34,649 nt of DNA from Bacteroidales bacterium (GCA_018400955.1 JAGYLH010000033.1:1-34649), one strand, 5' to 3'; positions 15,961 to 27,055 are shown, counted from the first letter of the stretch. Notes: a model not told the origin generated them from the sequence alone. Translations and numbers: made by a program.

Positions 15961-18528
15961 ATGAATTTTAATAGCAAATACATATACCTTGAGGCCATGC
16001 CTCAGCTTATCATCCTGACAAATAGCAAAATGCATATTATTTATGCCAATCGGCTGTTTGTGGATATGATTGAGGGTGATGCCAATAAAGTGTTGGATGA
16101 ACCGCTTGCTAATCTCATCAGTTTGCCTGATTCGTTCACTTTGCAGGATTTGCCCACATCTTTTGTGTCATATTTCAAATGGGACAAAAAGGTTGAATAC
16201 GAGTTCAGGGTGTCGGCCACAGAGGCCGAAAAGGAAGATGAACCCGAATACCTTTGGCTAGTTGAACCTGTGGCAGTTTCAGAAAACGAAAAAGTTTTCT
16301 TTGAATCGCTCTTTGATGCGGTGCCTTTTGGCATCGTTTTGCTTGACAAGGATGACAAGGTGCTCGAATGCAATCAGGCCTTTTCCAGGCTGTTTTTGTA
16401 TGAGCGCAACGAAGCGGTCGGAAACATGATCAATGACCTGATTGTGCCAACTGATTTGTGGGAAACAGGAACCACGCTTACTAAGGCTGTAGCACAAGGA
16501 AAACCCATTTACAGCGAAACAAAGCGCAGGCGCAGGGATGGAACGCTATTGGATGTAGCCATCATAGGCAAACCATTCACAATGCCTGATGGCAATCAAC
16601 TGGTTTTTGGTATTTATCAGGATATTGGCGAAAGGATTGCCTATCGCGAAGCCATCCACAAGGAAAAAGCCTATTTTGAGTTTTTATTCGAGAGCATCCC
16701 TTATGGTGTGGTGTTGTTGAACGTCAAAGATGATATAGTTGATTGCAACAGCGGTTTTTGTCATTTATTCGGTTATGAAAAAGAGGAAATTGTTGGCAAG
16801 GAAAACATCAACCTCATTTTTACCGACAAGTATAGAGAGGAAGGAATTGGATTACGCTCCAGGGTTTCTTCAGGCGACAGGGTGTATGCCGAATCGCAGC
16901 GCAAACACAAGGACGGCAGGCTCATAGATGTGGCTATTTCTGGGCGCAAACTTAATATGGAGGATGGATCCTTATTTATTTTTGCCTTATACAAGGACAT
17001 TACCGACCGCAAACAGGTTGAGCGTGCTTTGGAAGAAAACCGTCAGCAGTTGTCCAACCTGATCGATAATTTACCCGGCATGGTTTACAGATGCCGTTAT
17101 GATGAATATTATACCATGCTTTATGTCAGCGAGTCGAGCAAGCGTATATTGGGTTATGACCCGGAAATATTTATGGGTGAGAATGCCATTAATTTTGAAC
17201 AGCTCATTCATAAGCCATACCGGGAGGCCATCCGAAAGATGTGGGATAAGGTGCTTACCGAAAAAACCAGTTTTGAATACGAATATGAAATGGATACGGC
17301 TTCGGGCAATTCTATCTGGGTATGGGAACGTGGCCGGGGTGTTTTTGATGCCGCCGGACAACTTCTTTTTTTGGAAGGCTACATTGAAGACATTACTGAG
17401 CACAAACTGGCCGAACAGCAATTGCAAAACGAGCGCGACCTGATGCAGGCACTTATGGATAATATTCCGGACACCATCTATTTTAAGGACCTTGAAGGCC
17501 GTTTTATCCGAGTTAACTACAGTCAGGCAAGGGCATTGGGCGTGAAGCATCCTGATGATGCCATCGGGAAAACCGATTTTGATTTCTTCGACCACAAACA
17601 CGCCCAAAAGTCATTTGAGGATGAACAGCAGATTTTTGAGATGGGCGATGGGTTGATCAATGAACAGGAACATATTAATACAGCCAATGGCTGGCGTTGG
17701 TTTTCAGCATCTAAAGTGCCTTTGTACGATGCGCATGGCAAAATTACCGGTTTGGCAGGTGTTTCGCGCGACCTTACTACTTTCAAAAATATGGAACAAG
17801 CCTTGCGCAATAGCGAACAGGAATTACTTATGTCCAATAAGGAGAAAGATAAATTGTTCTCAGTAATTGCACATGATTTACGCAGCCCCTTCAACTCATT
17901 TCTCTTGCTTACCGAAATGTTTAACGATGAATCTTTCGGACTAAGTGTGGAGGAAATCAGAGAACTTACAGTGAATATGCATAATTCGGTTTTGAGCCTT
18001 TACGACTTGCTGGATAATTTATTGAGCTGGTCTGCTGTGCAAAGAAACAAAGTGGTTGTTGATAAATCAAGCATTGGTTTGGATTCTTTTGTGAATGATA
18101 TTTTGTCGTATTTTAGATCATCAATAAGCAAAAAAAAGCTGCAAGTTGGATTGGAAGTTTCCGATGATATGACAATCTTCACCGATAAAACCATGCTGGG
18201 CTCCATATTGCGAAACCTGCTTTCAAATGCCATCAAATTTACACCCACAGGTGGCGAAATATTGATTGCTGCTGAAGTGGGAAAAGATGGAACAGCTTCC
18301 ATCTCCGTTAGAGATTCAGGCATTGGCATTCCGGAAGAAATGAAAAACAACTTATTCACGATTGAGGCCAAAGGGCGCAAAGGCACGGATGGTGAGCCCA
18401 GCTCAGGCCTGGGACTGATTCTGGTGCGTGATTTTGTGAACCTTATTGGCGGATCAATTGAAGTTGAGAGCCAGGAAGGCATAGGCAGTACTTTTATCGT
18501 CAGTGTCCCGCCTGAAACGAATGATTAA
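15961..18528 (+). CDS. PAS-domain sensor histidine kinase (5 PAS, no receiver)
   Basis: 855-residue cytosolic sensor kinase. PAS-like units lie at about residues 5-95 (degenerate), 105-225, 230-350, 360-480 and 490-610; the later ones end in PAC motifs such as YKDITDRKQ and IEDITEHKLA. The second and third are close relatives (FDAVPFGIVLL and FESIPYGVVLL) and look like a tandem duplication. The kinase core has His638 in FSVIAHDLRSPFNS, N-box LLSNAIKFTPTGG, G1 DSGIGIP and G2 SSGLGLILVRDF. It ends after the HATPase domain, so it must pass phosphate to a separate receiver, perhaps one in its neighbours. No transmembrane segment is seen. It sits 28 bp after the giant kinase and 18 bp before the next gene, consistent with one transcript. 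Confidence 0.9.
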   Translation: MNFNSKYIYLEAMPQLIILTNSKMHIIYANRLFVDMIEGDANKVLDEPLANLISLPDSFTLQDLPTSFVSYFKWDKKVEYEFRVSATEAEKEDEPEYLWLVEPVAVSENEKVFFESLFDAVPFGIVLLDKDDKVLECNQAFSRLFLYERNEAVGNMINDLIVPTDLWETGTTLTKAVAQGKPIYSETKRRRRDGTLLDVAIIGKPFTMPDGNQLVFGIYQDIGERIAYREAIHKEKAYFEFLFESIPYGVVLLNVKDDIVDCNSGFCHLFGYEKEEIVGKENINLIFTDKYREEGIGLRSRVSSGDRVYAESQRKHKDGRLIDVAISGRKLNMEDGSLFIFALYKDITDRKQVERALEENRQQLSNLIDNLPGMVYRCRYDEYYTMLYVSESSKRILGYDPEIFMGENAINFEQLIHKPYREAIRKMWDKVLTEKTSFEYEYEMDTASGNSIWVWERGRGVFDAAGQLLFLEGYIEDITEHKLAEQQLQNERDLMQALMDNIPDTIYFKDLEGRFIRVNYSQARALGVKHPDDAIGKTDFDFFDHKHAQKSFEDEQQIFEMGDGLINEQEHINTANGWRWFSASKVPLYDAHGKITGLAGVSRDLTTFKNMEQALRNSEQELLMSNKEKDKLFSVIAHDLRSPFNSFLLLTEMFNDESFGLSVEEIRELTVNMHNSVLSLYDLLDNLLSWSAVQRNKVVVDKSSIGLDSFVNDILSYFRSSISKKKLQVGLEVSDDMTIFTDKTMLGSILRNLLSNAIKFTPTGGEILIAAEVGKDGTASISVRDSGIGIPEEMKNNLFTIEAKGRKGTDGEPSSGLGLILVRDFVNLIGGSIEVESQEGIGSTFIVSVPPETND

Positions 18529-18546
18529 TTGATAATTTCCTGAATT

Positions 18547-21500
18547 ATGAAACAGAAATTTTTTATTACAGTCATCTTAGCTTTGCTTTTTGCATCAGGC
18601 TTTTCGCCGGTTTATGCTGTAGCCGAAATGCAGGATAGTTTGCTCGAAAAAAAGCTTACAGTTAAGGGCGACCACTATTACCCACCCTTCGAGTTTATCA
18701 ACAATAAGGGCGAGCCAGATGGTTTCAATGTAGAATTGTTCAGGCTGATAGCAGAAGATATTGGCCTTAATTTTACCATTGAATTGGGCCCCTGGCGACA
18801 TGTAATACATGAAATGGAAACAGGTCAGGCCGATGTGCTTATGGGTTTGATGGTTTCGGAACAGAGGTCAGCGAATATGTTGTTTGGCTTGCCCCACTCC
18901 GTGATGACACATGGGATATTCACACCCAAAGGAAGCATGATTAAGGAGCTTGAAGATCTTGCAGGTAAACATGTCATCGTACAGCTGCGCGATTATATGC
19001 ATGAGTATTTGCTTGAAACAGGCCTGGCAGAAGTAATCATCGCTGTGGATACTCAGTTGGAAGCTCTGCGGTTGTTGGAAGCCGGGAAACATGACGCTGC
19101 CTTGTTAGGCAATTTTCAGGGTTTGCATCTTATACGCAAGCACCAGATTAATAATATTGAACTAAAAACCTCAAAAATCGCCCCCATCGATTACGCCATG
19201 GCTGTTAGTCAGGGCAACGAAAAACTGCTGTCAGCTTTAAATTTAAGTCTTTATAATTTGAAAATGAGTGGAGAATATGATCTCCTTTACAACAAATGGT
19301 TTGGTGTGTATGACAAGCACTTCACACGTCGTAAACTGTTGCCATATTATCTAGGTGCTGCAGGATTGTTTGTGCTGCTTTTGCTATTTGTGTTTCTTCT
19401 GCGTTACCGTGTAATGAAGGTAACCAGAAATCTTCGTGAAAGCGAAGAAAAATACCGGCTTTTGGTCGAAAACCAAACGGATATGGTGGTAAAAGTGGAT
19501 GCCTTCGGGCGGTTCTTATATGTAAGTAATTCCTATTGTAAAATGTTTGGCCGGTCGGAGAAGCAATTATTGGGAAATACCTTTATGCCACTTGTGCATG
19601 AAGATGACCGCGAAGCAACAGCCAGGGCGTTTGAAACATTAAAATCACCGCCCCATTATGTGGAGATCGAACAACGTGCAAAAACAGTAAATGGCTGGCG
19701 TTGGCTATCTTGGGCTGATACCGCCATATTGGATGATCATGGTAAAGTGAAAGAAATTATCGGTGTAGGACGCGATATTACTGATAAAAAGGCATCAGAG
19801 AATGAGCTGATTGAAAAGAATAATTTCATTCAAACTGTGCTGGATAATTTGCCAATAGGACTTGCATTGAACCGAATCAACGAAGGGGATGCTTTTTACC
19901 AGAATAAAAAGTTTGAAGATATTTATGGCTGGGATGCAGACACCCTGAACAATATAAAGGCATTTTTCGAAAGCGTTTATCCTGACGAAACATACCGCCA
20001 ACAACTGACGGAGAAGATTATGGATGATATCAATTCAGGCGATACCGAAAGGATGAAATGGGAAAATATTGTAATCACCCAGCAAGATGGATCTAAAAGG
20101 ATTGTGAACGCCGTAAATATTCCGCTTTACGACCAAAATACCATGGTTTCAACGGTGATGGACGTTACCAATCAGAAAAGGGCCGAGCAAATCCAGAAAA
20201 TACTGTTTAAAATAACCGATGCTGTTGGCCTAAAATCCAGTCTCGAAGAAGTGATTGCTGTGATAAAAAAGGAACTAGGTGTGCTAATGGATTGCCAAAA
20301 CCTTTATGTGGCCTTTTTTGATGAGGATACAGACATGCTCCATACACGATATCAACACAATGATGTGGATGATACCCCTGAATGGCAGGCCGAAGGTTCA
20401 CTTACCGGATTGGTGGTTAAGCAAAAGAAAAGTTTGTTGGTAGATCAGCAATCTTTTCAGCAACTGGTAAATCAGGGTGTGGTCAGCCTCATGGGCAAGC
20501 CCTCCAAGGCATGGCTTGGTGTTCCATTGTTTTCGCAAAATGCGGTGATTGGTGCACTGGTAGTACAAAGTTACGATAACCCCAAAGCCTACAAGCAAAG
20601 TGATGTAGAAATGATGGAGTTTGTGTCGGGCCAGATTAGTTTGGTGTTGCAAAAACAAAAAAACCTGGAAGACTTGCTTGTTGCCAAGTTGAAGGCTGAA
20701 GAAAGCGACCGGTTGAAAACTTCCTTCCTAAATAACCTTTCGCATGAGGTACGCACACCTTTAAATGGTATTGTTGGCTGCGCTGATTTGTTATGCTCTG
20801 CAGACGATGTATCTGTTGAATGGAGCCTTTACAGTGGAATTATCGCCAAAAACAGCAAGCACCTTACCAACATCATCAACGATGTGATTTGTATGTCGAG
20901 CATCGAAACCGGACAGGAAACGCTTAGCCCACATGTGTTCAATATAAATCATTTACTTGCCAATCTGTATGAAGACTTTTCTGTCCTGAAACCTTTGCAG
21001 ATTGAGCTGTCGTATGAGGCATTGTTGCCCGAAACAGCGGCAACAATACAAGCCGATGAGGAAAAAATCAAACAGGTATTTATTAACCTGTTGGATAACG
21101 CCCTTAAGTTCACCGAAAAGGGAAGTGTTGTGTTTGGGTGTCAGGTGCAAGATGCTGGACTAAAGTTTTATGTGAAAGATACCGGTATTGGGATTGAGGA
21201 ACAAGCGCAGGGTTATATTTTTGAGAAGTTTCGAAAACTCGAGCATGACCAACAAAAACTTTATCGGGGAACAGGCCTGGGTTTATCCATTGCCAAGGCC
21301 TTTGTCGAAATGATGGGCGGCAAAATGGGTCTCGAATCAGAAAAAAGCAAAGGAAGTACCTTCTATTTTAATCTTCCGCTCTTAACTGCTGAACCCAAAA
21401 ACATGATATCACAAATTAGTATGCAACCGGTCGATAGAAAATCACTTATTATAATGCTTGTCGAGGATGAAGAATCCAATATGGTTTACTTGAAATCAAT

Positions 21501-21807
21501 TTTCCGTAACAAACCTATTAAATTGCTGCAGGCATACAATGGTGAAGAGGCCCTTGCTGTATTCAGACAAAACCCGGATATCGACTTGGTGTTAATGGAT
21601 TTGAAAATGAATGTTATGAACGGTTTTGAAGCTACAAAGCTACTGAAACAGCTAAAACCGAATCTGCCTGTAATTGCTGTTACGGCCTATGCGCTGCCAT
21701 CTGATAAAACCAAGGCTTTCAATGCTGGTTGCGATGATTATATCACCAAGCCATTCCGTAAAGACGCATTGGTGGAAGTAATGGGGAAATACATAATGCT
21801 TAGCTGA
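18547..21807 (+). CDS. BvgS-like hybrid kinase: periplasmic binding domain - TM - 2 PAS - GAF - HisKA - HATPase - REC
   Basis: 1086-residue membrane sensor. A signal peptide (about 1-24) leads to a periplasmic amino-acid-type solute-binding domain (SBP_bac_3, about 35-255; YPPFEFINNKGEPDGFNVEL is the classic opening). One transmembrane helix follows (about 266-287). Inside the cell come PAS (300-420), PAS (425-545), GAF (550-705), HisKA with His733 (NNLSHEVRTPLNG), HATPase (INLLDNALKFT, DTGIGI, GTGLGLSIAKAF) and a receiver with Asp1018 (LMDLKMN), AVTAY and TKPF. It is the only protein of the cluster with an extracytoplasmic sensor, so a small external solute may feed the system. The start ATG gives a proper signal peptide. 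Confidence 0.92.
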   Translation: MKQKFFITVILALLFASGFSPVYAVAEMQDSLLEKKLTVKGDHYYPPFEFINNKGEPDGFNVELFRLIAEDIGLNFTIELGPWRHVIHEMETGQADVLMGLMVSEQRSANMLFGLPHSVMTHGIFTPKGSMIKELEDLAGKHVIVQLRDYMHEYLLETGLAEVIIAVDTQLEALRLLEAGKHDAALLGNFQGLHLIRKHQINNIELKTSKIAPIDYAMAVSQGNEKLLSALNLSLYNLKMSGEYDLLYNKWFGVYDKHFTRRKLLPYYLGAAGLFVLLLLFVFLLRYRVMKVTRNLRESEEKYRLLVENQTDMVVKVDAFGRFLYVSNSYCKMFGRSEKQLLGNTFMPLVHEDDREATARAFETLKSPPHYVEIEQRAKTVNGWRWLSWADTAILDDHGKVKEIIGVGRDITDKKASENELIEKNNFIQTVLDNLPIGLALNRINEGDAFYQNKKFEDIYGWDADTLNNIKAFFESVYPDETYRQQLTEKIMDDINSGDTERMKWENIVITQQDGSKRIVNAVNIPLYDQNTMVSTVMDVTNQKRAEQIQKILFKITDAVGLKSSLEEVIAVIKKELGVLMDCQNLYVAFFDEDTDMLHTRYQHNDVDDTPEWQAEGSLTGLVVKQKKSLLVDQQSFQQLVNQGVVSLMGKPSKAWLGVPLFSQNAVIGALVVQSYDNPKAYKQSDVEMMEFVSGQISLVLQKQKNLEDLLVAKLKAEESDRLKTSFLNNLSHEVRTPLNGIVGCADLLCSADDVSVEWSLYSGIIAKNSKHLTNIINDVICMSSIETGQETLSPHVFNINHLLANLYEDFSVLKPLQIELSYEALLPETAATIQADEEKIKQVFINLLDNALKFTEKGSVVFGCQVQDAGLKFYVKDTGIGIEEQAQGYIFEKFRKLEHDQQKLYRGTGLGLSIAKAFVEMMGGKMGLESEKSKGSTFYFNLPLLTAEPKNMISQISMQPVDRKSLIIMLVEDEESNMVYLKSIFRNKPIKLLQAYNGEEALAVFRQNPDIDLVLMDLKMNVMNGFEATKLLKQLKPNLPVIAVTAYALPSDKTKAFNAGCDDYITKPFRKDALVEVMGKYIMLS

Positions 21808-21945
21808 AAAATGAATATTTTTTATACTTTCGTGGTGTTATTTATAAATTAAACTACAGATTATCAATTCTATATGATGTATATTTGTCTGCCATAGCCG
21901 AAGAAACCAACCAACTAATAAAAATATATCGAATAAATAAAAACG
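21808..21945 (+). promoter_or_regulatory. Spacer with candidate -7 element TATATTTG (21880-21887)
   Basis: The 138-bp AT-rich gap is the largest inside the signalling cluster. It contains TATATTTG, a perfect TAnnTTTG, 59 bp before the CheB-CheR start. No convincing -33 TTG or terminator hairpin is seen. It suggests the cheBR-PAS and following kinase genes form their own transcript. Confidence 0.42.
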
Positions 21946-24909
21946 ATGAAACAAAAATCACTGAAACCAAAACCTCATCCTGCTGCATATATTGTGGGCA
22001 TCGGGGCTTCAGCCGGCGGTTTGGAAGCCCTTCAGGAGTTTTTTAAAGCCGTTCCCCAAAATACCGGAATTGGTTTTGTCGTCATACAACATTTATCACC
22101 TGATTACAAGAGCCTGATGGATGAATTGCTTGCTCGATACACCAAGCTGCGCATCTTAAAGGCAGAAGACGGCATGCTTGTGGAAGCTGATACGATTTAC
22201 CTGATCCCTCCTCGTAAAAACTTGTCTGTTTTTCATGGCAAATTAATGCTTGAAGATCAGGGTAAACGCACCGGGATTATTTTACCAATTGATATATTCT
22301 TCCGGTCGCTTGCCAAAGATATGGAGAAAAAAGCTATTGGCATTATCTTGTCAGGAACCGGCAGCGATGGCACATTGGGAACACGGGCCATTAAAGAAGC
22401 CGGGGGTATGGTTATGGCTCAGGATGTGGAAACGGCAAAGTTTGATGGCATGCCACGAAGCAGTATTTCCACCGGAATGGTGGATTATATCCTTTCGCCC
22501 AGCGAAATGCCTGAAGCCCTGCATAATTACCTCAGGCATCCTTTTGTTGAAAAACCGGCCAGTATCGAAGCCATTCTGTCGGGTGATGAGGATAGCCTGA
22601 CGAAAATCATGATGATTTTGCGCGACTTTTCCGGTATCGATTTTTCATACTACAAGGAAAATACGATCATACGCAGGCTCGAACGCAGGCTAAGTATTAA
22701 CCGGTTTGAGCGCCTTGAGGATTATTTGAGGTTGCTGTCGGTTTCCGAAAAGGAAAAAGACATTCTTTACCGCGAGCTGCTTATAGGCGTAACCCGCTTT
22801 TTCCGCGACGAAGCAGCTTTTGAACAACTAACAAAAAATGTTTTGCCCAAGCTTTTTGAATCTGGTAAAAAGGAATTGCGCATTTGGTCGGCAGGCTGTT
22901 CAACAGGGGAGGAGGTGTATTCGCTCGCTATGATACTGCGCGAATTTATGGATGAGCATAAAATAATTGCTGAAGTTAAAATCTTTGCAACAGATATCGA
23001 CCGGCAATCGCTTGAATTTGCCGGCCAGGCTTACTATCCTGACAGCATTGTAAGTGATATAGAACCCCGCTTGATTTCAAAATATTTCCGCAAACGTGAA
23101 AGCGGATACCAAGTGGGTGAAACGCTGCGCAAAATGGCCATTTTTGCTACCCACAATGTATTGCGCGACCCGCCATTTTCAAAATTGGACCTGATCGTTT
23201 GCCGCAACCTCTTCATATACTTTAAGCCTGACAGTCAGGCGCATGTGTTGAATATTTTCAGGATGGCCCTTAAACCTGGTGGCTATCTTTTTATGGGTAG
23301 CAGCGAAACTCTAGGTGTTTATGCCGAAGCTTTCAATATTGTTAGCAGCAAGCACAAAGTGTATGTAAAAAAGGAAAATTATACGACAGAAAAGACTGGT
23401 CAGGTAGTTCCTTCTTCTTTTGTTTTTAGGCAAAAAGACGATAAGGATAGTTTAATAGGTTTTGCAGCGCGGGCACCGAAACGCGATGAGGTAGCCGAAC
23501 GTATTTTCGAAATGATGTTGCCGCCGTCCCTCGTGATCGACAGCAACCTGAACATTCTGCAGGTTATTAATGATATCAACCCTTATGTAGCTCTGCGTGC
23601 AGGCAAGTTTAACCAAAGTCTGAATAATTTGGTAACCAGGGAGCTGGCTGCTGTCATCAATAATATCGTACGAAGGTTGAAAACAAAGAATGAGTTGGTC
23701 ACTTTCGAAGGGGTGAAAATCGATAAAGGGGATGCCACCATCAAAGTGAATATTGAGGGCCGGTTTCTTAGCGAAGAAAATGGTTCATCACTTGTGCTCA
23801 TCTCTTTTGAGGAACCTCAAAAGCTAACAAAAAAAGCAACTACTAAGGACATTGTAAACGTTGAAACGCAGTTCAAGGACCAGGTAGCCGATTTGCAATA
23901 TGAATTGCAATATACCAAGGAAAGTTTGCAGGCAACTGTTGAGGAGCTTGAAACCTCAAATGAGGAATTGCAGGCCTCCAATGAGGAATTGATTGCCAGT
24001 AACGAGGAACTGCAAAGCACCAATGAAGAGCTGCAATCAGTTAATGAAGAACTTTATACGGTGAATGCTGAATACCAAAACAAAATTGAAGAACTTATAC
24101 AGCTCAGCAACGACATCAACAACCTATTGGTAAATACTGAGGTGGCAGCACTTTACCTCGACAGCAAATTGTGCATTCGTAAATTTACGCCTAGTTTTGC
24201 CAAGGTGAGTAAGCTCATGGACTTCGATGTGGGCAGGCCCATTAAAGACCTGGCAACAGCCTATGTTTATCCTGATTTTTTGCAGGACATCGAAAGTGTT
24301 CAGGACAACCTGATGCGTATCGAAAAGGAAATAAACCACAGCAATGGAACCCATTATCTTTTGCGGATGGTGCCATACAGGACCGATTACCAAGCGGTTG
24401 ATGGTATTCTGGTAACGATGGTTACTATTGATTCCCTGCATAGCGAACGTGAAAATCTTAAGGTAGCCAAATCGCGCCTTGAGCAGGCACTCGAAATGGG
24501 CAATATGGCCTGGTGGGAATGGGATATATTAACAGGCCAGGTAGCTATGCATGAAAAAAAAGCCACCATGCTGGGCTATACAATGGATGAATTTCCGAAA
24601 GATGTTTACGAAATTTGCAAATTGATTCATCCTGAAGATTATGACAAAACCATGCAACATATGCGCGACCACCTGGAAGGTAAAATCCCGGCCTATGATA
24701 TTGCCTACCGGATACTTGCAAAGGATGGGAGTTATACATGGTACCACGACAAAGGTGGAGTCGTGGTGCGTGATAACAAAAACAAACCCCTGAAGTTGTT
24801 GGGCCTTGTAAGTAACCTTTCAGCGCAAGAATGGATATACAAGGAAGTGTGCAAAGACCTGCATATGCCCGGCAAGATGCATCCCTGCAATCCAAACCCT
24901 AAAAAGTAA
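21946..24909 (+). CDS. CheB-CheR fusion protein with coiled coil and two PAS domains
   Basis: 987-residue fusion. CheB-type methylesterase (about 13-195) has a catalytic triad read as Ser22 (GASAGG), His49 (IQHLSP) and Asp141 (GTGSDGT). CheR-type methyltransferase (about 215-470) has the SAM motif [20 protein letters not shown] and [13 protein letters not shown] linker and a strongly periodic coiled coil (about 645-725) follow, with seven-residue repeats of the type SNEELQA. Two PAS domains come next (about 725-830 and 845-965, the latter of the PAS_3 type). It has no kinase core, receiver, CheA, CheW or chemoreceptor beside it, so it probably acts with the kinase 29 bp downstream and not in classical chemotaxis. 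Such fusions often carry a kinase at the C-terminus; this one ends shortly after the last PAS. Confidence 0.92.
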   Translation: MKQKSLKPKPHPAAYIVGIGASAGGLEALQEFFKAVPQNTGIGFVVIQHLSPDYKSLMDELLARYTKLRILKAEDGMLVEADTIYLIPPRKNLSVFHGKLMLEDQGKRTGIILPIDIFFRSLAKDMEKKAIGIILSGTGSDGTLGTRAIKEAGGMVMAQDVETAKFDGMPRSSISTGMVDYILSPSEMPEALHNYLRHPFVEKPASIEAILSGDEDSLTKIMMILRDFSGIDFSYYKENTIIRRLERRLSINRFERLEDYLRLLSVSEKEKDILYRELLIGVTRFFRDEAAFEQLTKNVLPKLFESGKKELRIWSAGCSTGEEVYSLAMILREFMDEHKIIAEVKIFATDIDRQSLEFAGQAYYPDSIVSDIEPRLISKYFRKRESGYQVGETLRKMAIFATHNVLRDPPFSKLDLIVCRNLFIYFKPDSQAHVLNIFRMALKPGGYLFMGSSETLGVYAEAFNIVSSKHKVYVKKENYTTEKTGQVVPSSFVFRQKDDKDSLIGFAARAPKRDEVAERIFEMMLPPSLVIDSNLNILQVINDINPYVALRAGKFNQSLNNLVTRELAAVINNIVRRLKTKNELVTFEGVKIDKGDATIKVNIEGRFLSEENGSSLVLISFEEPQKLTKKATTKDIVNVETQFKDQVADLQYELQYTKESLQATVEELETSNEELQASNEELIASNEELQSTNEELQSVNEELYTVNAEYQNKIEELIQLSNDINNLLVNTEVAALYLDSKLCIRKFTPSFAKVSKLMDFDVGRPIKDLATAYVYPDFLQDIESVQDNLMRIEKEINHSNGTHYLLRMVPYRTDYQAVDGILVTMVTIDSLHSERENLKVAKSRLEQALEMGNMAWWEWDILTGQVAMHEKKATMLGYTMDEFPKDVYEICKLIHPEDYDKTMQHMRDHLEGKIPAYDIAYRILAKDGSYTWYHDKGGVVVRDNKNKPLKLLGLVSNLSAQEWIYKEVCKDLHMPGKMHPCNPNPKK

Positions 24910-24938
24910 AACTACCTAACTGCCATTATTCTAAAGCT

Positions 24939-27002
24939 ATGTCAAAAGAAAACAGAGTCAAATTAAAACAGCGCATTGATAACGTGTTAAAGAACAAAAA
25001 CAAAGTTATTGACGATGCCTATACAAAATCGTTGGAAGAACTCGTAGAAGAATTGAAGGCCTACCAAATTGAACTCGAATTTCAGAATGAGGAATTGGAA
25101 AGGATTCAACATGAATTGATCAATTCGCGAAATGCCTATCAGCAGTTATATCATTATGCACCTGTAGGTTACGTAATATTGGATGAACAGTTCAGGATCA
25201 AGCAGTTCAACAAGACTTTTGACGAATTCTTTAAAGTAGGTTTTGAACTGAGTAGTAGTTTTGATTTCAGGAAATTGATTCAACCCGATGAACAAAACCG
25301 ATTTTATAACTTTGCCCGGAAATTGCATAAGCAAGGAGAGGCTGAGTCCATTGAGTTGGCTTTTGTGCCGCCTGGAACCAATAACCTCATTATGGCTGTG
25401 CATGGGAATATCGAACAACACAATGATACAATTCAATACCGATTAACATTGGTTGATATTTCAGACCGTAAAAAGGCTGAAAGCAGCAGCCTCAGAATTA
25501 CGGAGCAGTTCAAAACACTTTTTGTCAATTCTCCGCTTCCACTTTTTATTCATGATAAAGAAACAGGTGAAATTATCGATGCCAACAGAAAGGCACTGAT
25601 CACAAACGATTGCTCATCAATTGAAGAACTAAGGCAGGGTGGCTTTTGGTTGTCAGCACCTTATTCAAAAGAAGATGCTTTGAATATGATTAAAAGTGCC
25701 CGGCTTGAGGCTGATCCCAAACCCTATGAATGGAGAAGCAAGGGGCCTGATGGCAAGGTTTTCTGGGAAGAAATATACCTTTCAAGTATGTTGATTAATG
25801 GTGTGGAAAGGATAATCGTCACCACAGTTGATATTACCGACCGCAAGCTGGCTCAAGAAAAACTTAGTCAAAGCGAGAAGCGGTATCGGAGTTTTTTTTA
25901 TGGGTCAAAGGATGCCTTGCTGGTACTTGATTTTCATACCCGAAAATTTGTTGCTTTAAATGAGCAGGCTGTTGCGCTTTTTGCTGCGGAAAGCCACGAT
26001 CAGATCTTGCAGTTAGGCCCGGCAAAGCTGTCGCCAGAATTTCAGGGTAATGGTTTAACATCAGCGGACCTGAGTGTGAAAATGATGGAAAAAGCTATTA
26101 TGGAAGGGTCAAATTATTTTGAATGGAAACACAAACGCCTGAATGGAGAATTGTTTGATGCATCTGTTTTACTTACTGCTTTCGAGATGGATGGTCAAAC
26201 ACTAATGCAAACCACAGTGCGTGACATTACCGAATCCAAATTGGCAGCAGAAAAGATAAAACAGAGCGAAACTAAACTCAAAGAGTTGAATAAGTCATTG
26301 CTTGATGCTAATCAAACCAAGGATAAACTGTTTTCTGTTATTTCACATGATTTGCGTTCACCTGCTGCGGCAGTGTTTGGGCTTGCCGACTTGCTACATG
26401 AAAATTTTGATAACTTGCATCCTGCTGAGGTGAAAAAGATTGCCAAATCAATCTATTCAAGCGCAGGCAACCTGAGCGAATTGCTCGATAACCTGCTGGA
26501 ATGGTCGCGCCTTCAAAACGGTACAACCATACCTGAACTCAAGCGGGAATCAGTCGAAGATATCATTATCTATGTTGTTGACAACCTGCGTCAATTCGCT
26601 GAGCTAAAAAACATCCTGTTGTTAGTGCATGTAGAAGACCAACTAATGGCATATTATGACAGGCAAATGATGGCTTCCGTTATCCGGAATTTATTATCGA
26701 ATGCGATCAAGTTTACGCCACGCGGTGGAAAAATAGTCATTTTGGCAGCAAAATATGATTACAAAACGATTGCCATTGAGGTAAAAGATACGGGCATAGG
26801 CATCCCGGAAACAATTAAGGATGAGCTTTTTGCTGTAAACAGCACCAAAAGCCGACCTGGCACCGATGGTGAGCGCAGTTCAGGCTTAGGCCTGATTTTG
26901 TGCAAGGAGTTTTTGGAAATGCACAAGGGCAGTATCAGTGTGCACAGTGAGGAAGGGAAGGGCTCAAGCTTTAAGGCTTTGTTGCCGATTGAGCCCGAAT
27001 AA
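24939..27002 (+). CDS. PAS-domain sensor histidine kinase (3 PAS), partner of the CheB-CheR fusion
   Basis: 687-residue cytosolic kinase. The N-terminus (residues 1-70) is a charged helical region (EELVEELKAYQIELEFQNEE) seen in kinases next to CheB-CheR-PAS fusions. Three PAS domains follow (about 70-185, 190-305, 310-440). HisKA contains His470 (FSVISHDLRSPAAAV). The HATPase domain has LLSNAIKFTPRGG, DTGIGIP and SSGLGLILCKEF. Its core resembles that of the PAS5 kinase at 15961 (shared GTDGExSSGLGLIL), which suggests paralogues. No receiver or membrane segment is seen. The ATG lies 29 bp after the CheB-CheR stop, so cotranscription is likely. It probably supplies the kinase module missing from the fusion protein. 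Confidence 0.9.
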   Translation: MSKENRVKLKQRIDNVLKNKNKVIDDAYTKSLEELVEELKAYQIELEFQNEELERIQHELINSRNAYQQLYHYAPVGYVILDEQFRIKQFNKTFDEFFKVGFELSSSFDFRKLIQPDEQNRFYNFARKLHKQGEAESIELAFVPPGTNNLIMAVHGNIEQHNDTIQYRLTLVDISDRKKAESSSLRITEQFKTLFVNSPLPLFIHDKETGEIIDANRKALITNDCSSIEELRQGGFWLSAPYSKEDALNMIKSARLEADPKPYEWRSKGPDGKVFWEEIYLSSMLINGVERIIVTTVDITDRKLAQEKLSQSEKRYRSFFYGSKDALLVLDFHTRKFVALNEQAVALFAAESHDQILQLGPAKLSPEFQGNGLTSADLSVKMMEKAIMEGSNYFEWKHKRLNGELFDASVLLTAFEMDGQTLMQTTVRDITESKLAAEKIKQSETKLKELNKSLLDANQTKDKLFSVISHDLRSPAAAVFGLADLLHENFDNLHPAEVKKIAKSIYSSAGNLSELLDNLLEWSRLQNGTTIPELKRESVEDIIIYVVDNLRQFAELKNILLLVHVEDQLMAYYDRQMMASVIRNLLSNAIKFTPRGGKIVILAAKYDYKTIAIEVKDTGIGIPETIKDELFAVNSTKSRPGTDGERSSGLGLILCKEFLEMHKGSISVHSEEGKGSSFKALLPIEPE

Positions 27003-27055
27003 TATTCTATATTGGAAACATTTACACTGTCTTGCAAAGCATATTATCAATATCC

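Noticed and set aside
17071-17607. 178-codon minus-strand open frame inside the PAS5 kinase gene
   Set aside because: It is antisense to clear PAS domains, with no family match recognised and no promoter.
21946-24909. Classical chemotaxis operon
   Set aside because: The CheB and CheR parts are fused and followed by PAS domains and a PAS kinase. CheA, CheW, CheY and receptors are absent, so chemotaxis is not supported.
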